Below, piece by piece: positions 63,708 to 64,000 of a stretch of DNA of 64,000 nt. Below the pieces are notes generated by a model that saw nothing but the letters and a program-made list of their open reading frames with translations, searched no databases and was not told where the DNA came from. A program made the position numbers and the translations under genes. The DNA is from Sinorhizobium mexicanum (GTDB lineage: Bacteria > Pseudomonadota > Alphaproteobacteria > Rhizobiales > Rhizobiaceae). Each line of letters begins with the position of its first letter. Positions within the stretch are counted from its first letter, which is position 1. Where the stretch lies: positions 2,753,501 to 2,817,500 of the forward strand of contig NZ_CP041238.1 in the NCBI RefSeq assembly GCF_013488225.1, in the 5' to 3' direction.

Positions 63708-64000
63708 ATGACCACGCTTCTCTCGCTCAGGGACGTCAGCAAGACCTATTTCAACGGCGATCTCGCCGTCGAGGTGCTGCACGATATCTCGCTCGACATC
63801 GAGGCCGGCGAATTCGTCGCGATCATCGGCCAGTCCGGCTCCGGCAAGTCGACGCTGATGAACATTCTCGGCTGCCTCGACCAGCCGACCTCGGGCGAAT
63901 ACCTGATCGATGGCGAACGGGTCTCCGGCTTCGACGGCGACGAGCTGGCGGCGCTGCGCCGCCGCACCTTCGGCTTCGTCTTCCAGGCCTACAACCTGAT
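63708..64000 (+). CDS. macB: MacB-like ABC exporter, N-terminal part (cut by right edge)
   Basis: About 97 residues are visible: [20 protein letters not shown], Walker [13 protein letters not shown] and Q-loop [10 protein letters not shown]. Matches the ATPase domain of MacB; the permease part would follow beyond the window. Nine bases after MacA, so one operon. Confidence 0.9.
   Translation, partial: MTTLLSLRDVSKTYFNGDLAVEVLHDISLDIEAGEFVAIIGQSGSGKSTLMNILGCLDQPTSGEYLIDGERVSGFDGDELAALRRRTFGFVFQAYNL

Overview
The window is GC-rich, densely coding DNA from an alphaproteobacterium of the Rhizobiaceae, most likely a Sinorhizobium/Ensifer chromosome. The evidence is gene content (a 339-residue IlvC of rhizobial type, a DUF982 protein, a class III cyclase-TPR protein, many ABC importers and TetR/LacI/LysR regulators) and three families of dispersed intergenic palindromes of the kind common in rhizobia: a RIME1-like element, a CCTCGGGCTTGACCCGAGG element, and a composite element ending in CCTTAAAT...ATTTAAGG. 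I see no phage, IS element, CRISPR array, tRNA or rRNA. The family and genus assignment rests on recognition, not on a search.

Layout. 1-8.6 kb: a HAD-phosphatase/ATPase fusion cut by the left edge, a GST, an Fbp/Afu-type ABC importer, a lone amino-acid binding protein and a Nudix hydrolase. 8.8-9.8 kb: cspA, a small conserved gene and rpsU. 9.8-10.5 kb: hairpins and repeats. 10.5-16.1 kb: a PerM-like protein and an RND efflux pair. 16.4-18.9 kb: two tandem paralogues with degenerate GGDEF domains. 19.3-22.8 kb: a four-gene operon (citryl-CoA lyase-like, CoA ligase, VOC protein, GST). 22.9-31.6 kb: methyltransferase, SDR with divergent TetR, GST, aldo/keto reductase, adenylate cyclase-TPR, RutB-like hydrolase and a RES/Xre toxin-antitoxin pair. 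31.6-35.4 kb: TetR-controlled MFP/FtsX/ABC exporter with a near-perfect operator. 35.5-46.7 kb: acyltransferase, SnoaL-like protein, aminotransferase, Thr/Ser dehydratase, methyltransferase, a 33-residue membrane protein, a DUF4239 protein, lipoprotein, L,D-transpeptidase, glycine-betaine-type binding protein, CBS protein and DUF982 protein. 46.9-54.0 kb: a sugar ABC importer with epimerase, LacI regulator, and divergent dehydrogenase and reductase. 54.2-57.6 kb: small periplasmic protein, TauE-like permease, ilvC and TetR. 57.7-60.7 kb: a metal locus of ZIP permease, two-domain multicopper oxidase and divergent MntR-like regulator. 60.7-64 kb: LysR with divergent isochorismatase-fold hydrolase, then MacA/MacB cut by the right edge.

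How the genes work together. The sequence itself supports several regulator-target units: MntR/MCO/ZIP with two inverted copies of one 14-base operator; LacI and its sugar locus sharing a 13-base word; TetR and its exporter around a 25-base palindrome; TetR and SDR; LysR and hydrolase; and the autoregulated toxin-antitoxin pair. The least familiar systems are the MntR/multicopper oxidase/ZIP locus, the tandem degenerate GGDEF pair and the citryl-CoA lyase/CoA ligase/VOC/GST operon.
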